Below, one piece after another: positions 18,333 through 27,105 of a stretch of 64,000 nt of DNA. Source of the stretch: Gemmiger sp. An194 (GTDB lineage Bacteria; Bacillota; Clostridia; Oscillospirales; Ruminococcaceae); assembly GCF_002160145.1 (NCBI RefSeq), contig NZ_NFKA01000001.1, forward strand, positions 62,001 through 126,000, read 5' to 3'. Under the pieces are notes generated by a model, which saw nothing but the letters and a program-made list of their open reading frames with translations, had not been told where the DNA came from and ran no database searches. Within the stretch, counting starts at the first letter, position 1, and each line of letters begins with the position of its first letter. The position numbers and the translations under genes were made by a program.

Positions 18333-18424
18333 AAAAAATGCCCCCTGGCCGGCGTCGGCTTCTGCGGCGCTGCGGCGGATTTTGCTGCTTATCAGCATAC
18401 CACAAAAGCCGGGCGGGGGCAACT

Positions 18425-19090
18425 TTACTCCGGCAGGATGCACCGGGGGGCAAGATGAATATAAACCGGGCTGAACCGGTCCGCCAGCAGCTCCGACGGC
18501 CGGGGTGGTGCCAGCAGGGGAAGGGCGGGGTAGAGAGGCAGCGAAGCCCCGCACACAAAGCCCGGCCCACCCGCGCGCACCGCAAAGCTTCCTCCCGCCT
18601 GGCGGGCAAAGGCACGGGCCGCACCGAAGCCGAAGCCCGGTCGGGCATCGGGGGCAAGGCCGGGGCCGCTGTCTATATAGATAAGATGAGCGCGCCCGTT
18701 TGCTGAACGCAGCCGCAGCTCCAGGTTGGGGCGGGGCCCGGCATGCAAAAGGCTGTTGCATACCAGCTGCAGCACCAGCGCCTCCAGCAGGCCGCTGCGG
18801 CCCGCCACCGGCAGCGGTTCGCCCCAGCCGCAAAAGCGCATCGACGCGGGCGGCAGAGGGCAGACCTCGGCCGCTGCCTCCAGCAGAGCGCCGCACCAGC
18901 TGTTCAGCTCCAGGCAGGATGCAGCGGGCAGGGAAAAGGCCGTCTCCAGCTCCAGCGCCCGGGCGCGGCGCAGCAGCAGGTAACCGGCCCGCAGCCCGGC
19001 GGCATCGGCGGGCGCGTCCGGGCCCAGGCGCAGGGCGGCCTGGCGGCGGAGCAGGGCCGCCAGCTCCAGCGGATCGCTTGCAAAACGCAT
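18425..19090 (-). CDS. GHKL ATPase-domain protein (sensor kinase-like, no visible sensor or phosphoacceptor)
   Basis: A 221-residue soluble protein. The C-terminal half is a histidine-kinase-type ATPase domain: N-box LVLQLVCNSLLHAG near 108-121, G1 box DSGPGLAPD near 139-147, and G2 box GFGFGAARAFARQAGG near 152-167. The N-terminal half is helical and Leu/Ala/Arg-rich, with no clear H-box and no membrane segment. It could be a cut-down histidine kinase, an anti-sigma-like kinase or a dimerised GHKL regulator. AGGAGGG is seven bases before the ATG. No response regulator is beside it. Very high GC and Ala/Arg content. Confidence 0.7.
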   Translation of the reverse strand: MRFASDPLELAALLRRQAALRLGPDAPADAAGLRAGYLLLRRARALELETAFSLPAASCLELNSWCGALLEAAAEVCPLPPASMRFCGWGEPLPVAGRSGLLEALVLQLVCNSLLHAGPRPNLELRLRSANGRAHLIYIDSGPGLAPDARPGFGFGAARAFARQAGGSFAVRAGGPGFVCGASLPLYPALPLLAPPRPSELLADRFSPVYIHLAPRCILPE

Positions 19091-19224
19091 GAGAGTCCCT
19101 CCTGTTTTTGGGGCATGTATCTGTTAGTTTGCACAAATGATGCACCAATATCCCATGATAATGCCTAAGGATAGGCGCCTGCGTAATAATCTTTGTACTT
19201 TTGTGTTAATTTCTTGACAAGCCC

Positions 19225-19253
19225 TTGTAGTTTTCAGATTTTTGGTATACAAT
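19225..19253 (+). promoter_or_regulatory. Candidate promoter of gap
   Basis: TTGTAG (19225-19230), 17-base spacer, TACAAT (19248-19253). A TGG-TATACA extended -10 (19243-19251) overlaps it, and a perfect TTGACA lies further up at 19214 but at too long a spacing. Which of these is used is not clear. Confidence 0.5.
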
Positions 19254-19296
19254 AAAGACACCTAAGTAATTTATTTACCTTAAGGAGGATATTACA

Positions 19297-20307
19297 ATGG
19301 CTGTTAAAGTTGCAATTAATGGTTTTGGCCGCATTGGCCGTCTGGCTTTCCGTCAGATGTTCGGCGCTGAGGGTTACGAGATCGTTGCCATCAACGACCT
19401 GACCAGCCCCGAGATGCTGGCTCACCTGCTGAAGTACGACACCGCTCAGGGTCGTTACGACGGTCACACCGTTGAGGCTGGCGAGGGTTCCATCACCGTT
19501 GACGGCAAGAAGATCACCATCTACGCTAACCCCAACCCCGCTGAGCTGCCCTGGGGTGAGCTGGGTGTAGACGTTGTTCTGGAGTGCACCGGCTTCTTCA
19601 CCAGCAAGGCCAAGGCTCAGGCTCACATCGACGCCGGCGCCAAGAAGGTTGTTATCTCTGCTCCCGCTGACAAGGAGACCAAGACCGTTGTGTTCAGCGT
19701 GAACGAGGGCACCCTGACCAAGGAAGACACCATCATCAGCGCTGCTTCCTGCACCACCAACTGCCTGGCTCCCATGGCTAAGGCTCTGAACGACACCTAC
19801 GCTATCCAGAGCGGCATCATGACCACCGTGCATGCTTACACCGGTGACCAGATGATCCTGGACGGCCCCCATCGTAAGGGCGACCTGCGTCGTGCTCGTG
19901 CTGGCGCTGCCAACATCGTTCCCAACAGCACCGGCGCTGCCAAGGCTATCGGCCTGGTTATCCCCGAGCTGAACGGCAAGCTGATCGGTTCTGCTCAGCG
20001 CGTTCCCGTTCCCACCGGCTCCACCACCATCCTGGTTGCCGTTGTTAAGGGCAAGGACGTTACCGTTGACAGCATCAACGCTGCCATGAAGGCTGCTTCT
20101 TCCGAGAGCTTCGGCTACAACGAGGACGCTATCGTTTCTTCCGACATCATCGGCATCCGTTACGGCAGCCTGTTTGATGCCACCCAGACCATGGTTACCA
20201 AGATCGACGACGACACCTATCAGGTTCAGGTTGTGTCCTGGTACGACAACGAGAACAGCTACACCAGCCAGATGGTTCGCACCATCAAGTACTTCGCTGA
20301 GCTGTAA
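19297..20307 (+). CDS. gap: Glyceraldehyde-3-phosphate dehydrogenase, type I
   Basis: A 336-residue glycolytic enzyme. NAD-binding GFGRIGR (9-15), the catalytic SCTTNCLAP with Cys152 and the partner His179 in TTVHAYTGD are all in place, and the C-terminal [13 protein letters not shown] is typical. Length is exactly that of the family. A strong AAGGAGG precedes the ATG, and codon choice is sharply biased to GCT, GTT, CGT and TAC, unlike the GCC/GTG-rich neighbours, the pattern of a very highly expressed gene. It is monocistronic, without pgk or tpi next to it. The Asp at residue 34 (IND) after the second strand favours NAD over NADP. Confidence 0.97.
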   Translation: MAVKVAINGFGRIGRLAFRQMFGAEGYEIVAINDLTSPEMLAHLLKYDTAQGRYDGHTVEAGEGSITVDGKKITIYANPNPAELPWGELGVDVVLECTGFFTSKAKAQAHIDAGAKKVVISAPADKETKTVVFSVNEGTLTKEDTIISAASCTTNCLAPMAKALNDTYAIQSGIMTTVHAYTGDQMILDGPHRKGDLRRARAGAANIVPNSTGAAKAIGLVIPELNGKLIGSAQRVPVPTGSTTILVAVVKGKDVTVDSINAAMKAASSESFGYNEDAIVSSDIIGIRYGSLFDATQTMVTKIDDDTYQVQVVSWYDNENSYTSQMVRTIKYFAEL

Positions 20308-20330
20308 TTCTCCTCTGCTTAGGGTATGAC

Positions 20331-20370
20331 AAAGGCCCCCGCGTGGTTCCTCCACGCGGGGGCCTTTTTT
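20331..20370 (+). terminator. Terminator of gap
   Basis: Perfect 16-bp stem (20331-20346 with 20352-20367) and a T-run; one of the strongest in the window. Confidence 0.92.
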
Positions 20371-20389
20371 GTGCCTGTTGCGGCGGCGC

Positions 20390-20418
20390 TTGCCTTTTTG
20401 GCTTTTAAATGCTAAACT
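20390..20418 (+). promoter_or_regulatory. Promoter of azlCD
   Basis: TTGCCT (20390-20395), 17-base spacer, TAAACT (20413-20418), about 28 bases before the azlC start. Confidence 0.45.
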
Positions 20419-20446
20419 GGTAACACGTAAAAGGAGTTGACATACA

Positions 20447-21166
20447 ATGCAGCAGGGAATGCGCCGCAGGGCGCTGGCCGCGGCCTTTCCCCACACGGTG
20501 CCCATTCTGGCGGGCTTTTTGTTCTTGGGCATGGCCTACGGCATATACATGAATGTATCCGGTTTTTCCTTCTGGTACCCCATGCTCATGGGGCTTACCA
20601 TCTTCGGCGGCTCGCTGGAGTTTGTGGCAGTGTCCATGCTGCTGGCGCCCTTTGCGCCCCTGCAGACCTTTCTGGTGGCGCTGATGCTCCAGGCTCGCCA
20701 CCTGTTCTACGGCATTGCCATGCTGGAAAAATACCGGGGTCTGGGCCTCAAACGGTATTATCTGATCTTCGGCATGTGCGACGAGAGCTTTTCCATCAAC
20801 TGCAGCGCCGAAATTCCCGAAGGGGTGGATCGGGGCTGGTTTTATTTCTGGGTCACTCTGCTCAACCACAGCTACTGGGTGGCGGGGGCAACTCTGGGCG
20901 GTCTTGCGGGGTCGCTGCTCTCCTTCGATACCACCGGCCTGGACTTCGTGATGACCGCCATGTTCGTGGTGATCTTTCTGGAGCAGTGGGGCAAGGAGAA
21001 GACCCATCTGCCCTCGCTCATCGGCCTGGGAGCCAGCGCGGCGTGTCTGGCATTGTTCGGGGCGGATTCCTTCCTGTTGCCCGCCATGGGCTGCATTCTG
21101 GCCCTGCTCACGGTCTTCAAAACACCCATCGACCGGATGCAGGCGGAAGGAGGGGATGTGCAATGA
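20447..21166 (+). CDS. azlC: AzlC family branched-chain amino acid exporter subunit
   Basis: A 239-residue integral membrane protein. The N-terminal [20 protein letters not shown] and the following [40 protein letters not shown] region match AzlC/YgaZ, the large subunit of the branched-chain amino acid (and azaleucine) exporter. AAAGGAG precedes the ATG. Its stop overlaps the start of azlD by four bases, so both subunits are made in a coupled way. Confidence 0.93.
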   Translation: MQQGMRRRALAAAFPHTVPILAGFLFLGMAYGIYMNVSGFSFWYPMLMGLTIFGGSLEFVAVSMLLAPFAPLQTFLVALMLQARHLFYGIAMLEKYRGLGLKRYYLIFGMCDESFSINCSAEIPEGVDRGWFYFWVTLLNHSYWVAGATLGGLAGSLLSFDTTGLDFVMTAMFVVIFLEQWGKEKTHLPSLIGLGASAACLALFGADSFLLPAMGCILALLTVFKTPIDRMQAEGGDVQ

Positions 21167-21486
21167 CCCTGACCCAACAGATCATCACCATCGGCCTGTG
21201 CGTACTGGGCACCATGCTCACCCGGTTTTTGCCCTTCTGGGTGTTCCGAGGCGGTCAGGTTCCGGCCTACGTGCGGTATCTGGGCCGGGCGCTGCCGGGG
21301 GCCATCTTCGGTATGCTGGTGGTCTACTGCCTGAAGGGGGTGCAGTGGACCACCGGGACCCACGGCCTGCCGGAACTGATCGCAATTCTGGTCACCATCG
21401 GCCTGCACCGGTGGAAACGGCAGATGCTGCTCTCCATTGCCGGAGGTACGGTTTGCTATATGCTGCTGGTACAATGGGTGTTTTGA
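21163..21486 (+). CDS. azlD: AzlD family small exporter subunit
   Basis: A 107-residue protein with four hydrophobic segments; the conserved start TRFLPFWVF and the following membrane helices match AzlD/YgaH, the small partner of AzlC. It begins inside the azlC stop (ATGA), with GGAGGGG just upstream as ribosome site. The two form a dedicated exporter for leucine, isoleucine and valine, helping balance peptide-derived amino acids. Confidence 0.9.
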   Translation: MTLTQQIITIGLCVLGTMLTRFLPFWVFRGGQVPAYVRYLGRALPGAIFGMLVVYCLKGVQWTTGTHGLPELIAILVTIGLHRWKRQMLLSIAGGTVCYMLLVQWVF

Positions 21487-21711
21487 GCGGGATTTTGCCC
21501 TGCTGACGGGGAAAGGTGTTCGCGATTGGCAAACAAAATGACTTTTTTTAAAATTTTTCTGATTTTTCAAAAATTTTTGGAAAGAGTTGAAATAAAACTC
21601 GGTCCTCAATCGTCTTACAAGTACAAGCGGACATTCAAACCGACCGGCACGGGGCCCTCAGAGCCAGCGGCCCGGCGGATGAAACAAAATTGAAATTGAG
21701 GAGGGAATTCC

Positions 21712-22047
21712 ATGAAGTGGATGCTGATCGTATCGGGCCTGTTGGCTGCATGTGCTGCGTTCGCACTGCTGCGTGCATGGGCCGGCAAGGGGAAGTCGAA
21801 TAAGGGTGAAGTGAGCCTGATGGCCACTGTGAAGCGGATTCTGACCAACGGCGAGGGTCAGTACAAGGGCGTATTCATCGCCCGCGGCCAGGAAGTGGAG
21901 TTCGCCATTCCTGCCCACATCGCCCGTCAGCTGCAACCCGGTGAGCGGGGCGTGCTCACCTACCGAGGCGGCGAGTTCGTGTACTTTGTACCCCGCCAGC
22001 AGCTGTTTGAAGCCGAGGGCGAAGGCCAGCTGCGCGCTGTTTCTTAA
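21712..22047 (+). CDS. DUF2500-like membrane-anchored protein
   Basis: A 111-residue protein with one N-terminal membrane anchor (residues 3-24) and a small beta-rich domain. The pattern of that domain, a YKGVFIARGQEVEFAIP strand pair followed by LQPGERGVLTYRGGEFVYF, resembles DUF2500, a family of anchored proteins of unknown function. GAGGAGG precedes the ATG. An AT-rich stretch (21525-21600) upstream probably holds its promoter. Ends before a terminator; monocistronic. Confidence 0.72.
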   Translation: MKWMLIVSGLLAACAAFALLRAWAGKGKSNKGEVSLMATVKRILTNGEGQYKGVFIARGQEVEFAIPAHIARQLQPGERGVLTYRGGEFVYFVPRQQLFEAEGEGQLRAVS

Positions 22048-22127
22048 ATCATGCAAAACGTTGCACCAGGGCTTAGCAAGCGGCCCGGGGGCGGCTTTTG
22101 AACCCGCCTTATTATGAGACGGAATTT

Positions 22128-22166
22128 CCGGGAGTGTTTTCTAATGGAGAACACTCCCGGTTTTTT
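22128..22166 (+). terminator. Terminator after the DUF2500-like gene
   Basis: Perfect 11-bp stem (22128-22138 with 22150-22160) and a run of six T. Confidence 0.88.
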
Positions 22167-22279
22167 CTTTGTTTTGCCGGTGTGATGTGATACAATAAGG
22201 AAAAAACTGCGTCCAAAAGCCGGTGCGGCGGGTTTGCTCCTGCCCCGGCAACGGGCAGATACGGCAGGGGAGAATGGGA

Positions 22280-23758
22280 ATGCAGAAACAGCTCACCCGC
22301 ATTTTTTCGGCGGGGTTTGCCCTGGTCTGGGGCTGGGTCTTTTTGAATAGCGTGCTGCGCTGGCAGCACAACGGGCTGGCCGCGCTGGCGGCGGGCGCGG
22401 TGCTGGGGGCGGTGCTGTTCGCCCTGGCCCGCTTTGTGTTGCCGCTGCTGGACCAGCTGCCCCGCCGCCGGTTCCGGCTGCTGCTGGGGGCGGTGCTGGC
22501 GGTCTACGGCCTTGCGCTGGGCTGGCTGGGCTTTCTGCTGGCCGAGGTGCCCATCATGGATATGAGCACCGTGCTGCAAAGCCTGCCGGATTTTCTGGAC
22601 GACGGCGTGCCTCAGGTGTGGGGCGCTTATTATGTGATCTGCAACAACAATCTGGGCCTGGCACTGCTGCTCACCGGCTGGTATAAGCTGGTGGGGCTGT
22701 TCGGCATCACGCCGGACACCGAGGCCGGCATCTACGCGGGCATCGTGCTGAACGTGCTGGCCATCTGGCTGGCGGTGCTGTTGGTCTGCCTGCTGGCCCG
22801 GCGTATCCTGCACCACAACAGCGGCGTGGCCCTGGCCTTTGTGCTGTGCGCGGGCTTTCTGCCCTTTGTGCTCTGGTCTCCCTGCTTTTATTCCGATACC
22901 CTGTCCCTGCCCTTTGGGCTGCTGGTGCTGCTGTGCTGGAACTACTACCGCAGCGAAAAACGCCGCCCGGTGCGCATTGCCCTGCTGGTGGCCATGGGAG
23001 CCGCGGCCTTTGTGGGCTACGCGGTGAAGGGCAGCGTGGCGGTGATGGTGGTAGCGCTGGTGATCCAGCTCTTTCTGGAGAAAAAGCTCCGCCAGGCGCT
23101 GGCCGGGGCGCTGGTGCTGGTGCTGGTGTTCGTGGGGCTGAACGCGGGCTACAAGGCCTGGCAGCACAGCGGCCTTTTGGACTTCTCGGTGGAGGATGCC
23201 GAGGGCTTCCCTATTGAGCTGTGGTTTGCCTACGGCAGCACCGGCGACGGCGATTACAACGACCCGGTCTGTCAGGCCGCCAAGGACCTGCCCACCATGG
23301 CTGACCGGCGGCAGATGCTGCGCCAGTTTATCATCGAGCAGTATTCCTCCCGCAGCCCGCTGGAGCAGCTGGACTTTATGACCTGCAAGGCGGCCATCAC
23401 CTGGGGCGACGGCATGTATGACGCCCAGGAGTTCCTGGCCACCCCGCTCAAAGCCAACTGGACCCACCGGTTCATTCTGGAGGACCAGCCCGGCTATATG
23501 CCCATGGTTTACTACTGCCAGGCCTATCAGTTCCTGCTCATGGGCCTGGTGCTGGCAGGCGCGTTGGGCGCGGTACGGCGGGCGCGCCCCGGCACCTTGA
23601 CCCTGGCACGGGTGAGTGTGTTCGGTCTGATGCTCTTTTTGAGCTTCTGGGAAACCAAGGCACGGTACTCCTTCAACTTCACCCCGCTGCTGATTTTGCT
23701 GGCCACGGCCACCCTGTGGCGGCTGGCCCGGCAGCGGCGCATCGGCCGGAAAGACTAA
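22280..23758 (+). CDS. Multi-pass membrane glycosyltransferase-like protein (GT-C / family 39-like)
   Basis: About 492 residues with some eleven membrane segments and one large extracytoplasmic loop (about residues 300-390). The early acidic loop after the second helix pair (AEVPIMDMSTV) sits where GT-C enzymes keep the metal/phosphodolichol-binding Asp, and the overall plan resembles family 39 mannosyltransferase-like proteins that use polyprenyl-phosphate sugars. No sequence motif fixes the donor or acceptor. Two in-frame ATGs lie at 22274 and 22280; only the second is properly spaced from GGGGAG. It is followed by a terminator shared with the convergent MATE gene. Confidence 0.72.
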   Translation: MQKQLTRIFSAGFALVWGWVFLNSVLRWQHNGLAALAAGAVLGAVLFALARFVLPLLDQLPRRRFRLLLGAVLAVYGLALGWLGFLLAEVPIMDMSTVLQSLPDFLDDGVPQVWGAYYVICNNNLGLALLLTGWYKLVGLFGITPDTEAGIYAGIVLNVLAIWLAVLLVCLLARRILHHNSGVALAFVLCAGFLPFVLWSPCFYSDTLSLPFGLLVLLCWNYYRSEKRRPVRIALLVAMGAAAFVGYAVKGSVAVMVVALVIQLFLEKKLRQALAGALVLVLVFVGLNAGYKAWQHSGLLDFSVEDAEGFPIELWFAYGSTGDGDYNDPVCQAAKDLPTMADRRQMLRQFIIEQYSSRSPLEQLDFMTCKAAITWGDGMYDAQEFLATPLKANWTHRFILEDQPGYMPMVYYCQAYQFLLMGLVLAGALGAVRRARPGTLTLARVSVFGLMLFLSFWETKARYSFNFTPLLILLATATLWRLARQRRIGRKD

Positions 23759-23768
23759 ACTGTATAAC

Positions 23769-23805
23769 AAAAGCCGTGAGGAACATTGCCCCTCACGGCT
23801 TTTGT
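23769..23805. terminator. Bidirectional terminator between the GT-C-like gene and the third MATE gene
   Basis: Perfect 13-bp stem (23769-23781 with 23791-23803), A-run on one side and T-run on the other. Confidence 0.88.
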
Positions 23806-23816
23806 TGTGTGTATGC

Positions 23817-25118
23817 TCAGTTTGCTTTTGCGCGACGGGTCAGAAAGAAGAGGGCAGCACCCAGGCCGCAGGCCTCCGCCAGTACATAAGCCAGCCAGAC
23901 ACCGGTCATGCTGAGCAGTGCCGCCAGCACCAGTGCCAGCGGGATCAGGGCAATCAGCCCCCGGATCATGGCAACCCCGAAGCCCTGCCCCGGCCGGTCC
24001 ACCGCGCTGAAATAGGCGGCCAGCACCAGATTGGGCCCGGCAAAGAAGAAGCCCACAAAATAGATGCGCATGCCGGTGCGGGCGATGTCCGCCAGCTGGG
24101 GGTCGGCGTCCCGGTTGAAGGCGGCGATCAGCGGGTCCGGCCACAGGTTCACCGCCAGGTAACAGACCGCCGCCAGCACCAGCACCAGACCCACTGCCAG
24201 CCGCAGCAGCTGGCGCAGTTCGGTGGTATTGCCCGTGCCGTAGGCGTGGCTGGTCAGGGGCTGGATGCCCTGGGCCACGCCGGTGAAGATGGCCAGCCCC
24301 ACCAGCGCCAGATTGGCAATGATGCCGTAGGCCGCCACGCCCACGTTGCCGGTGAAGTGCAGAATCAGCAGGTTGAACACCAGCAGCACCACGCCGGAGG
24401 ACAGCTCACACACAAAGGAGGAGGCGCCCAGACTCAGCGCCCGTGCAGCGGGCCGCAGCGCCGCGCCCCGCACCGAAAAGCGCAGCCGGCTGACAGGGCG
24501 GGCGAAGTGGGTGGACAGTACGCACAGGCTCAGGATGGGGGCAATGCAGGTGGCGATGGCCGCGCCGAACATGCCTAGCCCCAGCGGATACATGAACACC
24601 CAGTCCAGCACCACGTTGGAAAGGCTGCTGGTGAGCATGCCCGCCATGGCCAGCCGGGGCGCGCCGTCATTGCGCACAAAGGCCTGCAGGGTGCTGTTCA
24701 ATAAAAAGAAGGGGGCAAAGCAGAGAATGGTGCGCAGGTAGACGCTGCACAGCGGCAGGGTCACCGCGTCCGCCCCCAGCAGAGCGGCCAGAGGCCGGGC
24801 GGCCAGCGCGCCCAGAGCCAGCAGGGCGCAGCCGACTCCCGCGGCCAGCAGCGCCATGCCGCTGAACAGCCGGTTGGCGGCATCGTTTTCTCCCTGAGCC
24901 CGCAGAATGGCATAGCGGGTACCGCCGCCCACGCCGGTCATCAGACCCGCCGCGTTGATCAGGTTGAACACCGGGATGGCGATGTTCAGCGCGGCCAGGC
25001 CGTCCGCCCCGATGGCGTTGGCAATGAAAAAGGTGTCCGCCAGAATGTAGCAGGAAAGGCCGATCATTCCCAGCACGTTGGCGCTCACATAGCGGCAGAA
25101 TTTGGGCAATACGTTCAC
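23817..25118 (-). CDS. MATE family transporter
   Basis: A 433-residue exporter of the MATE superfamily, with GMIGLSCYILADTFFIANAIG at the start and an inverted repeat of six-helix halves. It is a more divergent member, close to the type often annotated as MATE or polysaccharide-flippase-like in gut clostridia. The likely start is GTG at 25118; GGGAGGAAG lies about 12 bases upstream, a little far, so a slightly different start is possible. It lies downstream of the M32 carboxypeptidase on the same strand, separated by a MITE-like repeat and a terminator-type hairpin. Substrate unknown. Confidence 0.88.
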   Translation of the reverse strand: MNVLPKFCRYVSANVLGMIGLSCYILADTFFIANAIGADGLAALNIAIPVFNLINAAGLMTGVGGGTRYAILRAQGENDAANRLFSGMALLAAGVGCALLALGALAARPLAALLGADAVTLPLCSVYLRTILCFAPFFLLNSTLQAFVRNDGAPRLAMAGMLTSSLSNVVLDWVFMYPLGLGMFGAAIATCIAPILSLCVLSTHFARPVSRLRFSVRGAALRPAARALSLGASSFVCELSSGVVLLVFNLLILHFTGNVGVAAYGIIANLALVGLAIFTGVAQGIQPLTSHAYGTGNTTELRQLLRLAVGLVLVLAAVCYLAVNLWPDPLIAAFNRDADPQLADIARTGMRIYFVGFFFAGPNLVLAAYFSAVDRPGQGFGVAMIRGLIALIPLALVLAALLSMTGVWLAYVLAEACGLGAALFFLTRRAKAN

Positions 25119-25143
25119 AGACTTCTACTTCCTCCCTCACAGC

Positions 25144-25201
25144 AAAAAAAGGTGCCTGCCCCCCTCCCTGCTTGCGACCTACCGGGAGAGGTTCAGGCAC
25201 C
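25144..25201 (-). terminator. Terminator-type hairpin in the leader of the MATE gene
   Basis: On the minus strand GGTGCCTG (25194-25201) pairs with CAGGCACC (25151-25158), enclosing a second CTCCC/GGGAG stem, and is followed by seven T. It lies 26-80 bases before the MATE start. It may simply end transcripts from the carboxypeptidase gene or act as an attenuator. Just upstream (25203-25229) is another GC-rich stem, GGGCG/CGCCC. Confidence 0.65.
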
Positions 25202-25240
25202 TGACGGGCGACCCGGTGGCCGCCCGCCATGTTTTTGTAT

Positions 25241-25341
25241 TGAGGCAACACCGCATAATTCACGCCTCACGGCTCAGGCGGCGTATCACGCCAAAATTTT
25301 CCGGCGCGCTCCACCACCTGGAATTGTGCGGTATCGCCTTG
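25241..25341. repeat. MITE-like element, full copy (101 bp)
   Basis: Bounded by imperfect 21-base terminal inverted repeats (25241-25261 starting TGAGGCAACACCGCAT, and 25321-25341), 16 of 21 positions matching. The inner part has further self-complementary segments (GCCT..AGGC). A related 51-bp copy lies at 28014-28064 in the opposite orientation. No coding capacity; no clear target duplication. Confidence 0.7.
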
Positions 25342-25387
25342 AATTCCGCTACTCAGTATAGCAAAGCCCGTGCCAAAAGGCAAGACC

Positions 25388-26881
25388 TCACAGTTCATAA
25401 ATGGCGGAATACTTCTCCACCAGATAATCGGTGTAGAACTTGGGGTCGAATTCGCCGCCGCAGGCGTTCTTCAGCAGCTGGGCGGGGGTCTTCTCCTTGC
25501 CGTACTGCCAGATGCGCTCCTCCAGCCAGCCGGTGATGGGGGCCCAGTTGCCCGCCTCCAGCAGAGCGTCCACATCCAGATCCTTGCGCATGGAGGCCAT
25601 CATCTGGGCGCCGTAGGCAGTGCCCAGCGCGTAGCTGGGGAAGTAGCCCAGATCGCCGCCGGCCCAGTGGATGTCCTGCAGCACGCCGTGGGCATCGTCC
25701 GGCACATCCACGCCCAGCAGCTCCTTCATCTGGGCGTTCCAGGCGGCAGGCAGGTCTTTTACCTCCAGCGAGCCGTCCATCAGGCGCTTTTCCAGCTCGT
25801 AGCGCACCATCACGTGCAGGCAGTAGGTCACCTCGTCCGCCTCGGTGCGGATCAGGCTGGGCTGGCACTGGTTCACCGCCTTGTAAAAGGCCTCGGGGGT
25901 CACACCCGCCAGCTGGGTGGGGAACAGCTCGGTGAGGGTGGGCCACAGGCTCTTGATGAAGCCCAGGCTGCGGCCCAGGTAGTTCTCGCACAGGCGGCTC
26001 TGGCTCTCGTGCAGGCCCATGGATGCGCCGCCGGACAGGCAGGTGTACTGCAGCCGGTCGGCCATGTGCAGCTCATACAGCGCGTGGCCGCCCTCGTGGA
26101 TCACCGAGTACAGGTTGCTGGCCATGTCGTCCTCGTGGTAGTGGGTGGTGATGCGCACGTCGCCCTTGTAGAACTCGGTGGTGAAGGGGTGCTCGCTCTC
26201 GCTCAGCACGCAGTGGCCCTCGTCGATGCCCATCAGCTTCATCACAGCGGCCGAGAGCATCTTCTGGGCCTCGATGGGCCAGGTGCCCTCCAGGAAATCG
26301 CAGGGGATCTTCGCGCCCCGCTGGCCGATCTCCTTCACCAGCGGCTGGATCACTGCCTTCAGCCGGTCGAAGAAGGCGTCGCACTGGGCCATGGACAGGC
26401 CCTTCTCGTACTGGTCCAGCCACACGTCGTAGGGGGCCTTATTGGCATCGAAGTAGGCGGCGGTGCGGCGGCGGTAGGCCACGATCTGCTCCAGATAGGG
26501 GGCGAACAGCGAGAAGTCGCTGGCGGCCTTGGCCTTCTCCCAGGCGTTCACCGCGGCGGTGGTCAGCTTCACGAAGGCGGCGTATTCCTGGGCGGGGATC
26601 TTGCTGGTCTCGTCGTACATCCGCTGCAGCTCGGCCACCTCGGCGGCCTCCTGCTCGGTGCGCTCCTCATTGCGGGCCTTTTCCAGCAGAGCGGGCAGGG
26701 CAGGGTCGGCGATCAGGCTGTATTTGATGCTGCTCAGCACCTCCAGTGCCTCGCCGCGGCCGGAATAGCTCTCGCTGGGGGCCACGGTCTGGGCGTCGAA
26801 GTCGATCACATTCAGCGCGAACTGAAAGGCGTACAGCTTCTTTTGCAGGTCCCGCAGGGCCTGCATGGTCTCGGTCATCAT
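25388..26881 (-). CDS. Carboxypeptidase Taq family (M32) metallocarboxypeptidase
   Basis: A 497-residue cytoplasmic peptidase that removes C-terminal residues, broad specificity except after proline. The M32 signatures are there: zinc site VIHEGGHALYE (HExxH near residue 260-264), LHESQSRLCEN downstream giving the third ligand, and TEADEVTYCLHVMVRYELEK near 345-365. Length matches the family. The start is the ATG at 26881, eleven bases after AGGAG; an upstream GTG overlaps that site and is unlikely. It would work in peptide recycling, in line with the Xaa-Pro aminopeptidase nearby. No signal peptide. Confidence 0.95.
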   Translation of the reverse strand: MMTETMQALRDLQKKLYAFQFALNVIDFDAQTVAPSESYSGRGEALEVLSSIKYSLIADPALPALLEKARNEERTEQEAAEVAELQRMYDETSKIPAQEYAAFVKLTTAAVNAWEKAKAASDFSLFAPYLEQIVAYRRRTAAYFDANKAPYDVWLDQYEKGLSMAQCDAFFDRLKAVIQPLVKEIGQRGAKIPCDFLEGTWPIEAQKMLSAAVMKLMGIDEGHCVLSESEHPFTTEFYKGDVRITTHYHEDDMASNLYSVIHEGGHALYELHMADRLQYTCLSGGASMGLHESQSRLCENYLGRSLGFIKSLWPTLTELFPTQLAGVTPEAFYKAVNQCQPSLIRTEADEVTYCLHVMVRYELEKRLMDGSLEVKDLPAAWNAQMKELLGVDVPDDAHGVLQDIHWAGGDLGYFPSYALGTAYGAQMMASMRKDLDVDALLEAGNWAPITGWLEERIWQYGKEKTPAQLLKNACGGEFDPKFYTDYLVEKYSAIYEL

Positions 26882-27105
26882 AAAAATGGTCACTCCTTTG
26901 TGGGCAAAATCGCCCGCGCCCGGCCCGGCGGCTTGCCGGGTGCGGCGCAGGGGCTTTTTCTGCTATTATACCGGCTGACGGCAAAAAATACAAACCTTTC
27001 TCAAAAAGCCGAAGAAAAGCCGGATGCTCCCGGTTGATTTTCGCCGCCGGATGCACTACACTGAAAAGCAGAGGAGCAATGAATGCCGAAGGGGGGAATC
27101 GAAGG

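Noticed and set aside
19234-20532. Antisense open frame opposite gap (and likewise opposite the sugar ABC ATPase and Xaa-Pro aminopeptidase)
   Set aside because: Translations are repetitive Val/Leu/Gly/Gln shadows without a start site or motif.
25151-25341. A known riboswitch (guanidine, fluoride, ZTP, cobalamin) before the third MATE gene
   Set aside because: I could not match conserved core bases of any of these classes; only generic stems are seen.
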